A stretch of DNA of 64,000 nucleotides. It comes from Desulfuromusa sp036351455 (GTDB taxonomy: Bacteria; Desulfobacterota; Desulfuromonadia; Desulfuromonadales; Geopsychrobacteraceae). Below are positions 63,001 through 64,000 of this stretch, piece after piece. Position 1 is the first letter of the stretch; each line of letters opens with the position of its first letter. The position numbers and the translations under genes were made by a program. The notes beneath the pieces are model-generated. The model had not been told where the DNA came from and did no database searches. It was given only the letters and a program-made list of their open reading frames with translations. The stretch lies in the NCBI GenBank assembly GCA_036351455.1, contig JAZBPC010000082.1, positions 7,201 to 71,200 on the forward strand. The letters are read 5' to 3'.

Positions 63001-63915
63001 GGTTTCTGCTTGCAGGTCAAGTTTGCTGAATTTCAGCTTGCTGATCAGTTCAGGGGTACTACCGCTGAACTGCACGCTACCGCTGGCGGTTATTTTCCCA
63101 GACCGTTTGGGCCGGCTTATTTGCAGTTGCTGAAATTGTAACTGCTCCTGAGTTAATCCCAGTTCAGTCTGTGCTGCCAGCAACTCTCCTTTTGACCCGG
63201 TGATGTCCAGGGTCGCCGAACCATGCAAAATTTGTTCAGCGGATCCAGGTTTCAGATCTGTTTTCAGCCGCAGTTGCCGCCATGCTGCTGCTGAATCACG
63301 GGCATCGATCACAGTCTCAAGCTGCAACAAAGGTTGCTTCAGTCCGCAATTGAAGGAGCCGCTACTTTGTAATGTCGTTGTTTTTATAACGAATTGACTG
63401 GACATCAGTTTGCTGTTTTGCCAGCTCAGGTTGCCGCGGAACAGTTCGATCTGGATGGGTTGCTGCCCTTGCTGCTGCCAACTGAAATCGTGGATTTCGA
63501 TATCGCTGAGATTGAGATACAGCTGCTTTAACAGCCAGGGTGTTTTCGGCCAGGTGAATTTTCCTGCCGGTTTTTTACTCTGGTCCGGAGCGGATTTGAT
63601 CTGTAGTTGCTCAACCCGCAGGAGACCTATTTCAAGCGTGAGCGGTAGCAGACTGTTGCGTCGATTCTGCATGGAGAAATGATCGATCTGCAGCTGCAGG
63701 TCTTGATGACGAAGCTCGATGTTATCTAGCTGCAATTTTCCGCCGAGGGTCCCTTCGATATGCCCGATGTTCAGCTCTGTGTCTGTCCAGGCAGGCAGGT
63801 GGTTCAGTAACCAGCGGGTTCCGGTTGGAGAATAGAGTAACCAGCTTGTCGTGCCGAGGAGCAAGATGGCGAGTAAACTCCCAAGAAAAGCTGCATACCA
63901 GAAGATTCTTACCAT
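60004..63915 (-). CDS. tamB: Translocation and assembly module protein TamB
   Basis: 1303 residues. N-terminal membrane anchor about 5-28, then a very long beta-rich region with many Leu/Gln-rich repeats, and the TamB C-terminal domain (DUF490) from about 950 with GKGKLNGSGQLELQ, GNLRLQSDARQELAGNG and the ending TGKYLSPDLYLSFGYSLF. Bridges inner and outer membranes and is thought to help phospholipid transport and outer-membrane protein assembly. It overlaps the tamA stop, so the two are co-transcribed. Confidence 0.93.
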   Translation of the reverse strand: MVRIFWYAAFLGSLLAILLLGTTSWLLYSPTGTRWLLNHLPAWTDTELNIGHIEGTLGGKLQLDNIELRHQDLQLQIDHFSMQNRRNSLLPLTLEIGLLRVEQLQIKSAPDQSKKPAGKFTWPKTPWLLKQLYLNLSDIEIHDFSWQQQGQQPIQIELFRGNLSWQNSKLMSSQFVIKTTTLQSSGSFNCGLKQPLLQLETVIDARDSAAAWRQLRLKTDLKPGSAEQILHGSATLDITGSKGELLAAQTELGLTQEQLQFQQLQISRPKRSGKITASGSVQFSGSTPELISKLKFSKLDLQAETGQPLQLSGEVQIKGNLKAYSGQFDLKNHGTGVSNINLAGNFRGDLEQLSLYKLHGEWLQGILSGQAQISWKDGWLLKTQLVGQKIDPQSLHPQLAGRLNLDLQAEFGAASQESPHGLLQLTLHDSILHDQPLSGTAQFQLQDNSLQIKQLQLHGAGMQLQASGNPAEKLIVNWQIEQLEQLLTDATGQCSGNGWLRWHEQKLAVNLRTNAEALSFQGWRLGKLTLQAETEDAAGQWQLQLAGQLLHNQQLGLEVEQIKIDIFGSLDDQQLTLSLTQQPSSISANLSGGWDGQQWRGQLSSFQGADSRIGRWHLLQPVPVILSTNLLSIDLLSLSNHNGSELQLQADYHLEQQQGNANVRWQKLDLSLLRPVLSDWLISGMSSGSLDLEQGQSNRLHGEITASGELQRQELQLKLSNSKIRIDWNEQGLQSTLQIILANGGNLLGTLTSSQAADFSLPQEGDLQLTGSDFPLKMFTPWLPPELNISGALDWNTTGHWQAEQPLKLQGVATTKTGHFSWQDDDGILTADIDAAELSWQWQNRLQGKLEVQLREQGSIEAAFDLPLSARLPLAFDQTAAMNADLHTRLRERGLLSIFFPNRVQESHGQLNLDLQLTGNWLQPHLHGNFHLYDAGIFLPSVGVQLKEIELQGNFAENRVEIAKLQLGSGKGKLNGSGQLELQSWRPADYSLQLKGENFQLINLPELQVNSNPELKIDGTGKNIKVRGQIEFPEVLISGEQKTTRATNSPDLLVVDREAPPTHQSKLKHDIDLKLILGKRVLLNTAGIDARLEGNLRLQSDARQELAGNGEIRIAKGKYSSYGVSLEISRGNLLFTGGPLDQPTLDILALRKAGEVQVGVKVTGTPKAPIVKLYSEPIMAETDILSYIVIGRPIGAESGQTDLLMLAAGALLSQGESVVLQEKLKSRFGLDVLDVSSTDGNVNSSIITTGKYLSPDLYLSFGYSLFNNTNEVKVRYSITPTWEVESSLGTESGIDMYYRIEIE

Positions 63916-64000
63916 CCAAACCCCACGCTTAAATGGAGTCGATATTTATTCTTGACGTTGCCGATCTGGCGAGCCAGGTCGAGACGCAACGGTCCGATGC
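63909..64000 (-). CDS. tamA: TamA/BamA-family outer-membrane protein, C-terminal end only
   Basis: The window ends inside this gene. The last 29 codons read IGPLRLDLARQIG and then YRLHLSVGFGW with a terminal Trp, the usual last beta-strand of Omp85-family barrels. Its stop TAA (63911-63909) lies within the TamB start (ATGGTAA). The product inserts proteins into the outer membrane with TamB. Confidence 0.85.
   Translation of the reverse strand, partial: IGPLRLDLARQIGNVKNKYRLHLSVGFGW

Noticed and set aside
1..64000. CRISPR arrays, prophage, integrase, IS elements, defence islands, rRNA or tRNA genes
   Set aside because: Looked for on both strands; nothing with direct-repeat arrays, transposase, integrase or tRNA structure was found.

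Overview
The window looks like a chromosomal segment from an anaerobic, respiring member of the Desulfuromonadota (Geobacter/Desulfuromonas/Pelobacter-type). This placement is inferred from gene content: a ccsB-hemACDB haem block, several sigma-54 enhancer-binding proteins (EBPs), many hybrid kinases and c-di-GMP proteins, lactate/glycolate oxidation by Fe-S/flavin enzymes with a TRAP transporter, and a soluble transhydrogenase. No 16S or other phylogenetic marker is present. I found no tRNA, rRNA, CRISPR array, insertion sequence or phage gene. Most of the window is ordinary chromosomal backbone.

Layout. 1-6.3 kb: the 5' part of a thiolase-like gene whose usual catalytic Cys is Ser, an OmpR-type two-component pair, then prmA-rsmE and a zinc-ribbon/RDD membrane protein. 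6.5-10.1 kb: a metallo-beta-lactamase-fold hydrolase, dapF-HAD-dtd-DUF4124, and trxA. 10.3-17.6 kb: a degenerate SIS protein, a haem operon (ccsB, hemA, hemC, hemD, hemB) behind a good sigma-70 promoter, and an M16 peptidase. 17.6-25.2 kb: a GAF-domain EBP divergent from an HDOD histidine kinase and a REC-PAS-GGDEF-EAL protein. 25.3-31.4 kb: rocD, a radical SAM protein, sthA, an MFS transporter, two paralogous tiny membrane proteins under a sigma-54 promoter, and the last codons of a lost GGDEF gene.

31.4-46.3 kb is the metabolic core. A minus-strand operon dctP-dctQ-dctM-usp-glcD-glcF encodes TRAP uptake and flavin/Fe-S oxidation of a 2-hydroxy acid. A ketone-body operon (thiolase, fused CoA transferase, 3-hydroxybutyrate dehydrogenase) is followed by a PAS-type EBP. 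A divergent lutC and lutA-lutB fusion encode L-lactate oxidation. The TRAP/glcDF and lut promoters share TTGACA-N17-TAGSAT followed directly by a TGGTAAGACCA box, so one GntR/FadR-type repressor probably controls both. The thiolase operon has a sigma-54 promoter with a cluster of repeats upstream, a likely target of the neighbouring EBP. All three modules end in pyruvate or acetyl-CoA.

46.4-64 kb: a Cache-domain hybrid kinase, a zinc-ribbon thioredoxin with a permease split into two half-size genes, a secreted protein with two Cys-paired repeats, a SPOUT methyltransferase, a haemolysin III homologue, a candidate small RNA, an MFS transporter, an exeA-gspB pair, an SBP-type hybrid kinase, an ABC-F protein behind a possible attenuator, and tamB with the end of tamA.

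The observations I rate highest are: (i) three strong terminators whose loops carry an anti-Shine-Dalgarno-like CCTCC sequence, at least one behind its own promoter; (ii) the sigma-54-driven pair of tiny membrane proteins; (iii) the shared operator and sigma-54 wiring of the lactate/hydroxybutyrate genes; (iv) the split permease next to a thioredoxin.
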